Origin: Tetraselmis striata
Lineage: Eukaryota; Chlorophyta; Chlorodendrophyceae; Chlorodendrales; Chlorodendraceae
Reading direction: 5' to 3'
Length of the DNA: 64,000 nucleotides
Assembly (NCBI GenBank): GCA_006384855.1
Contig: VCJN01002485.1
Location: 124,001 to 188,000 of the forward strand
Shown here piece by piece: positions 19,430 through 30,989 of the stretch. The position numbers were made by a program, and so were the translations under genes. The stretch's first letter is position 1; each line of letters starts with the position of its first letter. Below the pieces are notes generated by a model. That model was not told where the DNA came from. It saw nothing but the letters and a program-made list of their open reading frames with translations, and did no database searches.

Positions 19430-20319
19430 CTAGATGGAGAAGACCCCGTTGCCGAGCAGCCGACGCTCGAATCGCTTCATATATGCATGCCCAATCTACA
19501 TTGCTGCTTGAGCTCACATAGTGGCGGTGGCCCAACGGACGGCTCGTGGGCGTGGTGTCGATATGGAGACGGCACACATATGGCTATGGATCCGGGCAGT
19601 GCGTTGCGGGAAGCCCAACAAGCAGCGGGGAAGCCGCAGCGCACCCCGGCTTGCTAGAGCCAGCCCAGAGCGGCCGTGTCGGGGCAAAATCATCCGCGAG
19701 TGACGAGGACGACTACCTCGTGGTGCCAGGGCTACTGAAGAGAATAGAGGATGGTTACGAGGCCGTTCGACCGCGGTCAACCGCGAGCGCATGCTGGGCT
19801 TTTCCCTTTGCGTACCGACCTAACGAACATCTACCTCAAGCCGGATGATTGTCGCCTGCCTACCCAAGAGAAGTACATTTAGCTGACTTTTTTGGGGCTC
19901 ATACAACCGCTCTCTTTTCGGCTCTCGACGAGCTGCTACATTTTATTCTGTCTATTGATCAAGATTTCACACATGTGCTTACCTCGCACGCGCTTGCGGC
20001 CACGCCGATGCCATCGACAATAAGGCGTTTCGTTTTTCCATGGCCTTCCTGCGGAGACTCAACGAGATCAAGCGTGTGTACGGTGACCATGGGTGTTGGA
20101 CGTGCTGCGGGCTCAGTCTTTTCAGCCCGTTATTTGGACTGTGCAGTTTCGGCGACATTATTCGTGATTATGAACGTCGGGTCTTTGAGGCGACAGTCTA
20201 TCTCTAGCAGCGCCAAGGCCGCCGACACTGCTCGTGCGGCGGCGACGCTCGCATGTCGTGGGCGTGGGCGCGGGCGTGGTGGCGGTTGTGGGTGTGGCTG
20301 CGAAGGTGAGCACGAGTGA
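19430..20319 (+). pseudogene. Gag remains of element E
   Basis: Two frames carry gag homology: VGAKSSASDEDDYLVVPGLL with GYEAVRPRS, and then FFGAHTTALFSALDELLHFI through RGRGRGRGGG to EGEHE and TGA (20317-20319), followed here by TGG. Frame breaks and substitutions mark it as dead. Confidence 0.65.
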
Positions 20320-20940
20320 TGGCGTGGGGCGCCATTCGCCGGAGCTGCTGACGCTTTGCGAGACCACCCTTTGGTGACCGCCGCAGGGCAATGACGGGAT
20401 GAGCGCCCCATGTCCTGACTGGCCCCAGCTACCTTACACACTTCACTTAGACCTTCTCGGTACGGCTGTTCTTACATCTACAGCCGAGTGCGGCTCAATC
20501 ATCCGCATACCTGTACATATATATGACGGTTCAACAACCCATGTCTCGTACCATTTTATCATTGCGTCTTTCGGTTGTTGCTATACACGGGTTACAACTG
20601 GTTCGCAACGACCAACATTCGCGCTTGTACGTTACGCGCGAGACAGGCGCTATGAGCACGACGGGCGCGGCCTGCCTACCCGAACATTGCCCCGCAAACG
20701 CGTAGTGATGCCCAGACTAATCCATCCAACAGGTACCGTTCAACTATCGGCAACTTAACGACCGCCTCCCAGCATTTTACTGCGTTTTACTACGTTCCCA
20801 TGTTACTACGTTGGTCAAACGTCGCACTTACGTCATTGACGAGCCCGGACCTCTCGCCCCTTGGGCAGCTTCGCTCCGTGACCGTTTGTTACATGAGTCG
20901 TTTGGCTCGGCGAGCTTGGGCTGCGCGCACTCGACTTCCT
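20320..20940 (+). pseudogene. YR N-terminal remains of element E
   Basis: Encodes the YR leader (VVAIHGLQLVRNDQHSRLY frame) and VKRRTYVIDEPGPLAPWAAS followed by a diverged DELGQRTLD-like stretch, then ends at the junction with family G. The first part is frame-shifted. Confidence 0.6.
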
Positions 20941-21472
20941 CTCGACCAAGCCGAGGAGCTTTGACGACGCAGCGGTGCTCGCCAGCGGCAGCAACACGAC
21001 CTTGTTGCGCTGAATAGTCGATACGATCGGCTTACCGCCGAACGTGGGGACTGGGCGGGGGTCTGACACAACAACTCTGAAAGTCAATATGCATGTTGAT
21101 TGATTGTCGCGGCGGCGGTAGGTGGCTGCGTAATAGAACAACTGGGAAAACAAACGCGACTCACATGTGGCGTCCCAGTGCGGCGTCACCTCGCAGACCT
21201 CGAGCTAGACTAAGGAATCTGAGTGTCGCGCGGCCAGCATTCGTCAAAGATAGCGCTGGCATCACTGCTTTGTTTTCAGCTGCAAGAGCAACACAAAAAG
21301 TAACGCAGCACTGGGCGATCAACGCCTATGAAATTCCAATCCTCTACGCAGTCATTTCACCCACTCGCCGACTCAATGTACCTTTCAGGGTTGACTCCAG
21401 CCCCCGGCTCATGGGAGTACGGCATGGACCGTCGACGGAGGCGTTCTGAACGCCAGTGCCCATGTCAGATCC

Positions 21473-21503
<31 letters not shown>

Positions 21504-21610
21504 AGGGGGGGGAGGTATTGGGTTCAAGATCTTGGCACGCGTCGCGTCGGGTACAAACGAGGTAAAATATAGCGAGACGACACCCTCATCGGACACTTGG
21601 CAACCATGAT
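20941..21610 (-). pseudogene. Family G gene copy 1, unknown function
   Basis: Minus-strand homologue of 27990-29550. Shared pieces are EGVVSLYFTSFVPDATRAKI, FDECWPRDTQ, ESRLFSQLFYYAA and RNKVVLLPLASTAASSK. It is interrupted by a 29-base G tract (21475-21503) and stops. Relative to copy 2 it lacks about 260 bp near its start (21610). The repeat nature suggests a transposon gene, but I recognise no domain. Confidence 0.4.
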
Positions 21611-22458
21611 GGAGGGTGCCGGGGGACGCGTGCGAGCAGGTACGGTACTGTCTGGCGAGTGTGCGTCAGGTAGCAGCCGCTTTCTAAAATAAACAAGTCT
21701 GGCGCCGCGCCTGGACGACTTGCGCTCCGCGCGAGTCGTCTTAATATCATACATATTATATCATTATTGTGTTAATATATATATATATCTCAAAATGTTG
21801 CTGTAAAAATATACATAATATATATGAAGTAACTTGACAGTTGAATCAGCGATGCGTCGATTTTTCAGAAAACTTTAAAAGAACGGGTTCTATAGTACTT
21901 GCCTACAGTTCCATGAATTGCATTGCCAGCGCTTTGAAGTATTAGCAGCGAGCGTTTGCATTGCCAGCGCTTTGAAGTACCAGAGTTTTTTTTTCCATTT
22001 ACATTACCAGCAACGAGTAGCGAGTACCAATACCAATACCAGCAGTACCAACAGTACCAGCAGCGAGTAGCGAGTACCAGTACCAGCAGTGAGCGTTCGC
22101 ATTGCCAGCGCTTTGAAATACCAGAGTTTTTTTCCATCACTAGCAGCGAGTAGCGAGTATTAGTACTCATAGCCTCCCAACCGTGAGATCGTAATCGGAC
22201 GGCTGTGTAATTAAATAAGGACTGTGGGCGGGCGGGCGGGTGGGTGGATTATAGTACTTAGTAGTACATTCCAGTAGATAAGCGCTTTAGTCATGCACCT
22301 ATTTAGGCCCGATCCGCCGCACTATACGGGTACCCGTACGGCAATAAAGCTCACCGCCGAAAAATCGACGCTTCGCTGGATTAACATATTATAATATAGA
22401 TTGATATGATATTCTACAATTTAATATATAATTTAATATAATAATATACTGCTAGATA

Positions 22459-23640
22459 GTGGCATCTCCTTCCCTACTAGAACCTCAGCCAGGCGGTGCT
22501 ACAGCTCCGCCCTCGGGTACGGGTACGGGTGCTGCCTCCGATGATCAACCCACGACGACCATGGTTGTCCAACGCCACCTCAGCCGTGCGATTCGCTTGC
22601 GTGACTTCGTGGCCCTCGCTCTTCGCTTCCAGCGTATGGGTGCCGCGGCCTCGCGCCTTGATACCCTGCGCTTGTACAGTGCACGCGGGCCGGGCTCCCT
22701 ATCACTTTTCCAGTCGGATCACGAGTCAGCCCGCAAGATTCCCCATGCTGCTTCTTCGGCCGCCGCCGCACGGGTGCTGGGCCTTCGCCCGTGCGGGGGT
22801 TCCGCGCTTGTCACATGCCCTGGCCCCACGTGTGGAATTGACCCCTTATGGCTTCGCTCTACGGATGGCTCGAACCGGAATGCCGCGGATTTCGTCGTGG
22901 ATCCTCTGCCCATCTGCCCCGTTGAGAACTACAAGCACCGCATGCCTACCGCTTTGAAGAATCTGTGGGCTTCTGTGGCGATCGAAGCGGGGGCGGTGCT
23001 CGACCGGGACCGCTCGGGAGTCGGCGACTTGACCCTTGAGACCGTTGGGCTGCGCCCAGCGGACCGCTCGCGGCCGTCAGATATGATGTTGGAGGGGGGG
23101 GGGGGGGGGGAGGGGGGGGGTCCGGCGTGCGATTACATGATCGATTTCGCGTGCGTGTCCTTCACGACCCCCACTTGGGGCAACGACCCCCGCTGGTGCA
23201 CCCCGGGGATTGCGGCGACCGAGGCGGAGCGCAACAAGCTAGCGGCTGACCGGGCGTCTTCCGCCCCGGTGCATGATGTTCACCGGGACTACCCTTTTGT
23301 GGTGTAGGACCGTGGCCGCCTCGGAAAATCCGCTTTAACGGTGGTCTACATCTTCGCGTGTTACTTGCTGTGCGCAACTTCCATGGCGGTCCTTCCGCCC
23401 CGACTTCATGCTTCCTTCGTGGTCGATCCGTCCATGCTCGTCGAAACTTTGTTGCCAACCAGCCCGCTGAGCTCCGCCCTCGCATGTCGCGCACGCGGCG
23501 GGGGTTGTTGCAGCGAGTCTATGCTTGCGTGCATGGTACCTTGGGCGGCATTCTTCCTGCCGGAGTGCAGACGGCCAAGTCTGATGCGTTTGCCCGTGCT
23601 CATTCCGCACCCTCTTGTGGTGCTGCTTCCCCCTCGCAAT
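22459..23640 (+). pseudogene. Retrotransposon tail protein with PD-(D/E)XK-like domain, copy 1
   Basis: The plus frame from 22459 to a TAG at 23305-23307 encodes SDDQPTTTMVVQRHLSRAIR, then TCPGPTCGIDPLWLR, SRPSDMMLEGG with a G-tract insertion, YMIDFACVS and AATEAERNKLAADRASS. The order R-P-x-D, D-F-A and E-x-x-K matches the restriction-endonuclease-like fold that ends many eukaryotic reverse-transcriptase proteins (inference from pattern). After the TAG the frame DRGRLGKSALTVVYIF continues with shifts to about 23640, matching copy 2. The reverse transcriptase that should precede it is absent. Confidence 0.55.
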
Positions 23641-23685
23641 TGTTGTAGTGTATGTTTCTTGTTGCCTATTTGGGTAATTTCTTGA

Positions 23686-23713
23686 TCGCCTTTTGCAGCT
23701 AGCTCATGTAACT
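23686..23713 (+). promoter_or_regulatory. Conserved 3' tail with TGTAA signal
   Basis: GCAGCTAGCTCATGTAACT follows the gene by about 50 bp. TGTAA is the usual polyadenylation signal in chlamydomonad algae. The same tail ends copy 2 and two coding-less remnants, as expected for 3'-anchored retrotransposition. Confidence 0.5.
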
Positions 23714-24411
23714 AATTATATTGTCCAGCGAAGCGTCGATTTTTCGGCGGTGAGCTTTATTGTTGTACATGTAGCCGTATAGTGCAGCGGATCGGGCCTA
23801 TAGATGCATGACTGAAGCGCTTATCTACTGGAATGTACTACTAAGTACTATAATCCACTCACCCGCCCGCCCGCCCACGGTCCTTAATTACACAGCCGTC
23901 CGATTACGATCTCACGGTTGGGAGGCTATGAGTACTGGTACTCGCTACTCGCTATTGGTAATGGAAAAAAAACTCTGGTACTTCAAAGCGCTGGCAATAC
24001 GAAGGCTCGCTGCTGGTACTGGTACTCGCTACTCGCTGCTAGTACTGCAAGTATTGGTACTGGTACTCGTTACTCACTGCTGGTAACGGAAAAAAACTCT
24101 GGTACTTCAAAAGCGCTGGCAATGCCAACGCTCGCTGCTGGTACTTCAAAGCGCTGGCAATGCAATTCATGGACCTGTAGGCCGGTGATATAGAACCTGT
24201 TCTTTTAAAGTTTTCTGAAAAATCGACGCATCGCTGATTCAACTGTCAAGTTGCTTCATAATAATATAGCGACTACTGTATATCTATATATTCTATAGCG
24301 CAGATCGTAGCAGTATTGTAGTGCGCGTGACCGGCTTGCTGTGTATCCATAGCGTAATATCCGCATAATTGTGTTCAGCCCTGAGCCATGTATCCCGTAT
24401 GGCGACCGTAT

Positions 24412-24706
24412 TTAGCGTGTAAATGAGAGCACACGTGTCCTCATTTGACACAAAAGTGCTCCAAGGTCGTACTTCGCACGTAAATACCCCTTAACGGGGA
24501 AGCGTCCCGTAATGAGCTTGTAATTCGACGATACGCGTCTGCACCAGCCCAAACAGTAATGAGACAAGCGACTGACTATCCCAATACGATGGGGCTGCCA
24601 AACGGCTTGTAGTGCCGCGCAAGGGGCCGGTTGGCACACGGTGCACCAAGGCGCAACGCGACTTTCTCCGGAGCCACATACATGCAGCGCTAGCATGCAG
24701 TCTCAC
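24412..24706 (-). pseudogene. Helitron-associated DUF6570-like fragment
   Basis: Two minus frames combine to a domain-like pattern: APWCTVCQPAPCAALQAVW, IGIVSRLS, then VQTRIVELQAHYGTLP, VKGYLRAKYDLGALLCQM and RVLSF. The CxxC pair, the riglvSrls-type helix and the KGYxxxF strand resemble the N-terminal domain of Helitron helicase proteins. One frame change is needed. Tentative; no helicase part is nearby. Confidence 0.25.
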
Positions 24707-24939
24707 ATATCAAGAATCACGCATGCTACTTCGTACAAGAAGGGAATAGAAGGCGTGCCCCGCTGCTGTGCCATTCACAAGCATGTATGCAATAATATAT
24801 GTGTCTATCAAAGCATGCTATGATATGATGTTTATTTTGATGTCATGATCTGCAGAGCCCGGGGGCCATACAAGACTTCCATGTCTGTGTGGCATGCAAG
24901 GGGAACCGTCAGGGAGCATGAGATGAGCAGATGCATGCA

Positions 24940-25323
24940 GATTGAGATCGAGGAGTCGGAGGACAGGCTGTCCGCAGTGGTAACTGTTTTTGAGTCAGCG
25001 CTCTGGAGAAGGTCCCGCTGGCAGAGGTGCCCGGCGACTTTGTCATCGGACTGCAGGTCTTGGCAGATGCCACTATGATCTACAAGGACGGGGAGGTGAC
25101 GATCACTGTGGTCGTGATCAAGGCAATCATAGAGCGCAGGAATACATATGGGAAAGGGATGGATGGCTTGTCCATCAATTGCTCCAATAATTGCAATAAA
25201 ATGTGCTTGTACGAAGGTGCGATAAATGCATTTAATGCAGATTGTGGTTTGAAATGTTTTGGCCATCAATTCAACATCACTTTCACTTGCATTCCTGCTG
25301 CTATCTATGTTTGGCATGCGTGA
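24940..25323 (+). pseudogene. Unknown ORF, hydrophobic beta-like block
   Basis: Frame EIEESEDRLSAVVTVFES shifts to LEKVPLAEVPGDFVIGLQVL, then ATMIYKDGEVTITVVVIKAI. It has good codon character and alternating hydrophobic residues and ends with a Cys/Asn-rich stretch. It may be related to 6858-7103. A following frame at 25445-25747 (VWIREHDCISDYHCQGLYHS, then RRRCNKYKKDD) may be its next exon. Family unknown. Confidence 0.3.
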
Positions 25324-25747
25324 AGTTGGTGACAGCTGCACGGACTTTATTGCCAAGGAGGGAGGCGTGATCTAGCAAGTCTGAAAGCTGCAGAGGGATG
25401 ACATTTAGCCGCGCGGCAAGCAGTTCTATCACAATCGTGCTGCTGTGGTTTGGATCCGGGAGCATGACTGCATAAGCGACTATCACTGCCAGGGGTTGTA
25501 TCACAGTCACATCGCAGTCAAGGATGCAGGGAGGCGTCGCTGCAACAAGTACAAGAAGGACGATAGAGCAGGAGGTGGATCGTCACGGGTCGGGCCGACA
25601 TTGCAACACATTCACGACAAGGCCGTGCTAGGGGTTGGGCCGGCACAGACTCGGCAGCAGAGCACACGGCGCACCGGCGTAAGCAACCATACAGCTAGAT
25701 CTTTAGTCAGTTTAAGTTTGCAGCACATCCATGTAATTCAAACATGA

Positions 25748-26345
25748 TCCCATTCCATACTGCCCGATGCATAGTGCCGCACACATCATTGCAACGATGC
25801 AGTCCCAGAGACCGAGCGATCATCATAGGCAAAGCAAATGAATTACGACACGCTAGTCCAGTCATGTGCCGCGGCATAATCCAAGTCTACAGAACGGTCA
25901 AAAACTAAATGACTGTCAATGTCTCTCACATTCCCGATCCTTTATACATGGTGCATGAAATGATTACCTACTATCGCATTCGCGCATGGTGGTGTTTCAC
26001 GCCGGCGCGACTTGTCGTCCACACAAGGGTAAGCAGTCGGAAGCTCTATCTTTGTACCTCGTACTTCAGACAGAGAGACAACACTGAGCGTAACGATAAC
26101 TTCCTGCCTAACCCACATCGCAACATGCTCACCCACACCACCCAGTCGCCGCTCAACAATGATTACCTTCGCTGGTGGGACAGGGATACCCGTAGGGAAG
26201 CATTTCATATTCCACCAAGCTGGTGGCTTGCCCTCCCCCCTTATCACCTTTGGAATTAGCACAGGTCTTCTATGGCTGACAAATTCTCATCAGTCCAGCA
26301 GGCAGTGCGCCTATTACCTGGGATCTTCCGTGTAGGGAAGTGCTT
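25748..26345. other. No recognisable gene
   Basis: Short frames only, none with repeat copies in the window or a known motif. Confidence 0.3.
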
Positions 26346-26630
26346 TTACCTGGAGTCTTCTGCGAAGGTCTGGTGGAAGGAGTAGAGCATGGGCACCGTC
26401 CAGCGCGTCACTCCCAACGCCCTCAACTTCCGGTGAATCACGTAGGCAAGCTCCGCTCTACACGCCCGCTCGTCGCCCAGGACGGTCCGGGCACTTAAGG
26501 GGGGTGTCGCAGGCCGTGCATCGGCCGTGCGCGGGGGGTAGGTCGTTGAGTCGCTCAGCGGCGCAGCGCACTCTTCGCCAAGAACCAGACATAATCCACA
26601 TGAACACAGCAACATATATGCACACACCAC
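26346..26630 (-). CDS. Unknown C-terminal fragment
   Basis: Minus frame with SARTVLGDERACRAELAYVI and HRKLRALGVTRWTVPMLYSF, looking like the last part of a folded protein. The beginning is probably spliced or lost. I do not recognise the family. Confidence 0.25.
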   Translation of the reverse strand: MVCAYMLLCSCGLCLVLGEECAAPLSDSTTYPPRTADARPATPPLSARTVLGDERACRAELAYVIHRKLRALGVTRWTVPMLYSFHQTFAEDSR

Positions 26631-27196
26631 AGGTCACACAGGGGTCGACACATATTCTGACCGGCAGAAACTTTGATATAGTTATTCTATACTGCCGGAT
26701 TCTGAAGTTTGACTAGGGCGGGTGCCGGATCTGGTCCATGGATCACTTTGACTGCGAGGGGAGGAGGGTTGCGGTTAGGCAGAAAGTCGAGTGCGCACTG
26801 TGACTCACCCGCGCTCACCTGACAAGCTTCGGCCGTGCTCCGCCTAGATGATGGCGAAAACCACCGTGGCGGCAGGCTTTAGTGTCCTCGAGACGTTGTG
26901 CCGGGCCTTGAGTGATCGAGCCGTGTATGGTCGCCCCACGAGCGGCGGGCGTGGGCTGGGTGGTGATGGCCAACTGACTGTTCCGGGCGCGTCGCGTAAG
27001 CATACAAGTATGCGGGCCGCGGCGAGGGCTATTAATGTGCCGATACCGGTACCCTACCGTTAGCCGTGGGTAGGCGTCCAGCCCTCCTTCCCCTCAGGAA
27101 TACGGCGCTTGGAGTTGCGACGCCCCATGGCACACTAGTTACTTGGCGCCGGCGGCTCGCAGCGTGTGGGGGTGGGTAGGCGCTAGTCACTGGGGC

Positions 27197-27575
27197 TGCT
27201 GCGATGCATATGGTTAACTGTCCGCCCGCACTTGTAGCAATTCAGCCGGTTTGAGCCCTACGATGCCGTTGGGCATTGGGCGTCGTCACCGAGCTTGTGC
27301 TGAGGCGTTAAAGTACAGCGTGGCGAACCCGGAGCGATTACGGGTAGGCGCGCGAGGCGCGATGTGGACCCAATGTTCTATGGGGATAGACAACATGCTA
27401 CTGGTAGCAATATTAAGGAATGCATGCCGCCGGGCATTTCATTGCAATTACCATTGCAATTGCCTAGCAAAAAAGTGGCGATTACACGGTATATACAACA
27501 ATTACACGCCCATTCCGTAGGAAAATCGCGATCACGGGCCATTACAATGTAATTACGAGTCAGGCTGGGAGCCTA
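27197..27575 (+). repeat. Family H repeat, copy 1
   Basis: About 370 bp homologous to 36545-36920 in the same orientation (landmarks CAATTCAGCCGGTTTGAG, GGCGCGATGTGGA and GAAAATCGCGATCACGGGCC). No coding capacity is clear. Copy 1 runs into a palindrome at its right end. Confidence 0.6.
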
Positions 27576-27606
27576 GTGTCACTAGGCTCCCGGACGACTT
27601 CGTAAT
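27552..27606. repeat. Large palindrome at the end of family H copy 1
   Basis: Perfect 12-bp arms GGGAGCCTAGTG / CACTAGGCTCCC around one central base (27579), extending outward with mismatches to ATTACGA...TCGTAAT. May be a hairpin terminus or an inverted junction of two family H copies. Confidence 0.6.
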
Positions 27607-27989
27607 TGACCTGTCAAAACCATGTAGTTACCATGTAATATTATCAGTGTAATGACACTCGTCTGTAGTCACTCGTGACATACTCGTAATAAACTGCATC
27701 GTGCGCATATCACACGTCATCGCGACGCAATATCCGCGGTGGTATATCCGGGATCTGCCTCTACACACCCGACAATCTCGCTGCGATATGGCCGAATCCG
27801 CGCCAATGAGCGGGCGCGCGGCAGTGGGCGGCGAGGCGCGCGGGCGGCGGTGGGCGGGCGGAATAAATTATTTGCATCCGGATTCGGCCGGGACCGCCAC
27901 GGCGGCGGGCTTGCTGCTCATGGGGGGGGGGGGGGGGGGGGGGAGAGGGGGGGGGCAGCGGCTACAGCGGCCTAGCGGCCGGCCCGCGA
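27607..27989. other. Non-coding region with G tract
   Basis: No gene. Contains a G tract of about 22 at 27920-27942 and GGGCGGCGGTGGGCGGGCGG-type G-rich sequence. Confidence 0.35.
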
Positions 27990-29550
27990 CACGAACGCTT
28001 CACCGCCCGCCCTTGCCCCAGCACCACCCCGGCTCCGGGCTAATGCCCTCGTCGACGTTGTCGCCGGGGAAGGCTTGCGTGGCGGCCGGGCTCTTGACCG
28101 CGTTGGTGTTGTGCTTGATGATGTCGCTTGCCCTCTCTTGATGCTGCTTCAGCACGCCCACCAAGCCGTGGGGCTTTGGCGACGCAGCGGTGCCCGCCAG
28201 CGGCAACGACACGACCTTGTTGCGCGGAACACTAGCGCCAAACGTACCACTGTCGCCAATAACGTAGGGATTGGGCGCGGGTCTTACACAGCAAATGCGA
28301 AAGTCGGTGTACGTGTTAATTGCTTGTCGCGGCGATGGCTGTGTAATCGAACAAGTGCGAAAACAAACGCGACTCGCCTGCGGCTTCCGAGTGCGGCGTC
28401 ACCTCGCAGACTACATGCTCCTCGCCCTTGAGCATCACGTTAGAAGGGGGGCACTAACTTCCCGGCTTGGTAGTACCTCCCCAGCTCGCTCTGGTGCCAT
28501 GCCTCTGCAAGGTCGATAGCCTTCGCGAGTCGGTCCTCGCTCGGCAATGGTCTCTTCTTCCTACCTACTTAGCCGTTCTTGCCCTCATCATGGAAGTAGT
28601 GCTGAGCGAGGTAGTTCCTTGCGTTCCCCTGATTCATGTACAACACAAGGTGCAGCGTCAGCACAACCCACAAGGATGGTCGCAGTGGGGTTATTGGGAG
28701 AAAGGGGGAGGGGTTGTACTCTCGGAACGCGGCGATGACGGTCTCATTGGCGTAGTTATTATGTGGTTTTTGGCTATGTAGCCGGCACAATAGTTGAAGA
28801 TAGCGTAGCTGATCCACTCGATGTACCGGGGCGCGGCGAGGGGAAACCTTGGCATCTTCTTCAGAGGGTAAGGGATCCACATCTGAGTGTCGCGCGGCCA
28901 GCATTCGTCAAAGACAGCCGACACCACCGCCTTGTCTAGAGCTGCAGGAGCAACGGCCAAAAACGCAGCACGGGGCGGTCGACGCCCGTGAAATTCAAAT
29001 CCTTTACGCCGTCATGCCAGCCACCCGTCGACTCACTGTACCTGTCAAGGTGGCCTCCAACCCGGGGTTTGTGCGAGTATATATGGGATGGGCCGTCGAC
29101 GGAGGCGTTCTTACCGCATGTGCCGATGTCCCGCGGGGGGGGGGGGGGGGGTGATGGTGATGGGCTCAAGATCTGGGCACGCGTCGTCGCGTCGGGTACG
29201 CACGCGGTAAAATACAGCGTGACGACACCCTCATCGAACACCTAAGAACCTGCCTAAAGCAGGTCCTTCTTCCCGGCTTTGTCGTGCTGCTTCCGCTGAC
29301 GAGCGGTTGTTCAGTTTGTCCGCGAGAGCATAGCCGAACGCGTCCTCGCCCTCGGGTTGCTCTGGGTGAACGCGGATATGGATGTTGGTCGCATGGCCGC
29401 GCAACGGTGCATGCCGCACGTCCTTAACGACGCGGCCCGTGTTGCACAGAGCGCCGATTAATATGGTCATGCCTCCGGGCCTCACAACTTTGCCGTAGGG
29501 GTTGCCTGGAATTAGCTTGGCGTGGTTGGCCATGATGGAGGGTGCTGGGG
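27990..29550 (-). pseudogene. Family G gene copy 2, unknown function
   Basis: Reading down the minus strand from ATG at 29533: MANHAKLIPGNPYGKVVRPG, ALCNTGRVVKDVRHAPLRGH, DEGVVTLYFTACVPDATTRA, VFDECWPRDTQMWIPYPLKK, RYIEWISYAIFNYCAGYIAK, RNKVV-like and GTAASPKPHGLVGVLKQHQE, ending GWCWGKGGR near 28000. The pieces lie in different frames, so introns, indels or decay separate them. A homologous copy lies at 20941-21610, and a third small piece at 29720-29770 matches the ACCGTCGACGGAGGCGTTCT landmark. Likely transposon-derived; family not recognised. Confidence 0.4.
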
Positions 29551-30202
29551 GACCAGCAAGTACGATCTAGCGGTTGTGCAATAAGTGTGCGTCAGGTAGG
29601 CGCACGTGCTGCTCTCAAAAAACTATGTCCGGCGCTTCGTTTGGACGACTACTCATTGCGCTCCGTTGTTATATAGCGCACTCCGGCTTGTGCGTAGCCA
29701 TAGCGTAATATGCCGTATGGGATGGACCGTCGACGGAGGCGTTCTTAACGCCAGTGCCCATGTTTGCCAAGAATTGGGAAACATTCCGACTTGGCGGGTG
29801 GCATCGTCCCCGATTACCCGCACCTAGCAAGTGCAGCTTCAACACAAAGGGCAGGCTTCCTGCCGTACCCCAACATCCCGTGGGGCGTGGAGGAGGCCAC
29901 CGGGCCAGCGGCCGCCGTAATGACTCCCATCATGCAATAGGCAGAGACATACCGACAGCCAAGATTTATCTTGCTTTGTATTGGTCGACTCACGATGTAA
30001 TTCGACAGTGAGACCAGCTCATGAGATGCTCCATCCCTCTCGGGAGAGTGGACTACGGACAGATGAGGCATAGTTGGGCCTCCAACCAAAGTGCTTAAAG
30101 GTACAAGTGAGGCATAGCTGCCCATAGCCAGTAAATAGCGAGTAGCAGCACGCAAAAGTGTTGTAATTTTAGCATTGTGTAGTAGTGTGACAAGCCTTAC
30201 CC

Positions 30203-30850
30203 CTATGATTGTACAAACTGTGTCACCTCCCTTTGGAGTCCCACGTGCCCAGCTGACTGCCAGCAAGCAAGGGCTGTTTGAAACCGCCGTCGATTCAGAT
30301 AGCCAAGGGGGCTAGGTTTTGGGCGGTAGGCGCTAAGTGCACATGACATCGGTGCCGGGGCGCTGCGCGGGGCGATTGTTGGGCAGCATAACTTTGATCG
30401 ATTAAATTCACCAGCTATACGGAAATTCAGGTAGTAGTGCAGGGTCATCATTGTGTTATATGTGCACCACACATACTGCCCCACATCATGTGAGGACATG
30501 CCAAACCGGGATAAGTGCTAGTCTGTCAACATGTCCGGATCAACATATATAGAAGCAGCACGGATTCTCCTCGATGTGCTTCAACGCTTCAGGGAAGGCG
30601 TCATGCCCCTTGCGAATGTGTGGTCGAAGGGGCGCCTTGCTCTACCAAACACCAGTGCCGAGGGGGACCCTATCATCATGCGCGCAGCTGCGTGCAGTCG
30701 GCACACATCGAGGGTCAGGTCCGGCACCGAAGGGATGGTGTGGGTCACCTTCAGGAAACACTTCACTTCGCCAACATCCACGTGGTCGTCATGCTGCTCC
30801 ACCTCGGCACGCATGTTTAGGGGTTACCTAAGCGCAGTATGGCATGCTTG
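30203..30850 (-). pseudogene. CACTA-like transposase, C-terminal exons
   Basis: Minus-strand pieces NMRAEVEQHDDHVDVGEVKC followed by FLKVTHTIPSVPDLTLDVCR, and then SSHDVGQYVWCTYNTMMTLH. The GEVKxFLKV strand recalls the DUF4218/C-terminal region of CACTA transposases. Together with 32815-34697 they probably form one gene, now separated by an inverted-repeat arm (30990-32052). Stops and frame changes are present. Confidence 0.35.
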
Positions 30851-30989
30851 CCGTACTCACCAGTGGGCACCCACTGCTCGTCCCATGCCTTGTGGTTGAA
30901 CACCACAAGCCTCCGTGTCTCGGGCCTCTCATGCACAACCTGCATGTATGTGTATACCAGAACTCAGCACGGCAACACTATATAGGCAG

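Larger units (their letters stand above)
19053..20940 (+). mobile_element. YR element E, plus strand, 3' truncated
   Basis: Starts GGATCTAAACTAA at 19053 (A1), continues through a leader into gag (about 19430-20319) and the YR N-terminus (20320-20940). It then stops within the YR SAM-like domain, joining sequence of family G at 20941. Opposite orientation to A, B and D. Confidence 0.65.
21815..24270. mobile_element. 2.4-kb element with about 0.5-kb inverted arms
   Basis: Left arm (about 21815-22385) and right arm (about 23728-24270) are inverted copies, from AACTTGACAGTTGAATCAGC at the outside to CCAGCGAAGCGTCGATTTTTC at the inside. Each arm itself starts and ends with inverted CAGCGAWGCGTCGATTTTTC, so each may be a 0.5-kb MITE. 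Inside the arms are GTACTGGTACTCGCTACTCG words and GCTTTGAAGTACCAG blocks. The nuclease-like gene 22459-23640 lies between. No transposase is present. Confidence 0.6.

Noticed and set aside
20941..21610. Copy 1 of family G as a retro-processed (spliced) copy of copy 2
   Set aside because: The missing 260 bp does not begin with GT or sit between clear splice sites, so a deletion is as likely.
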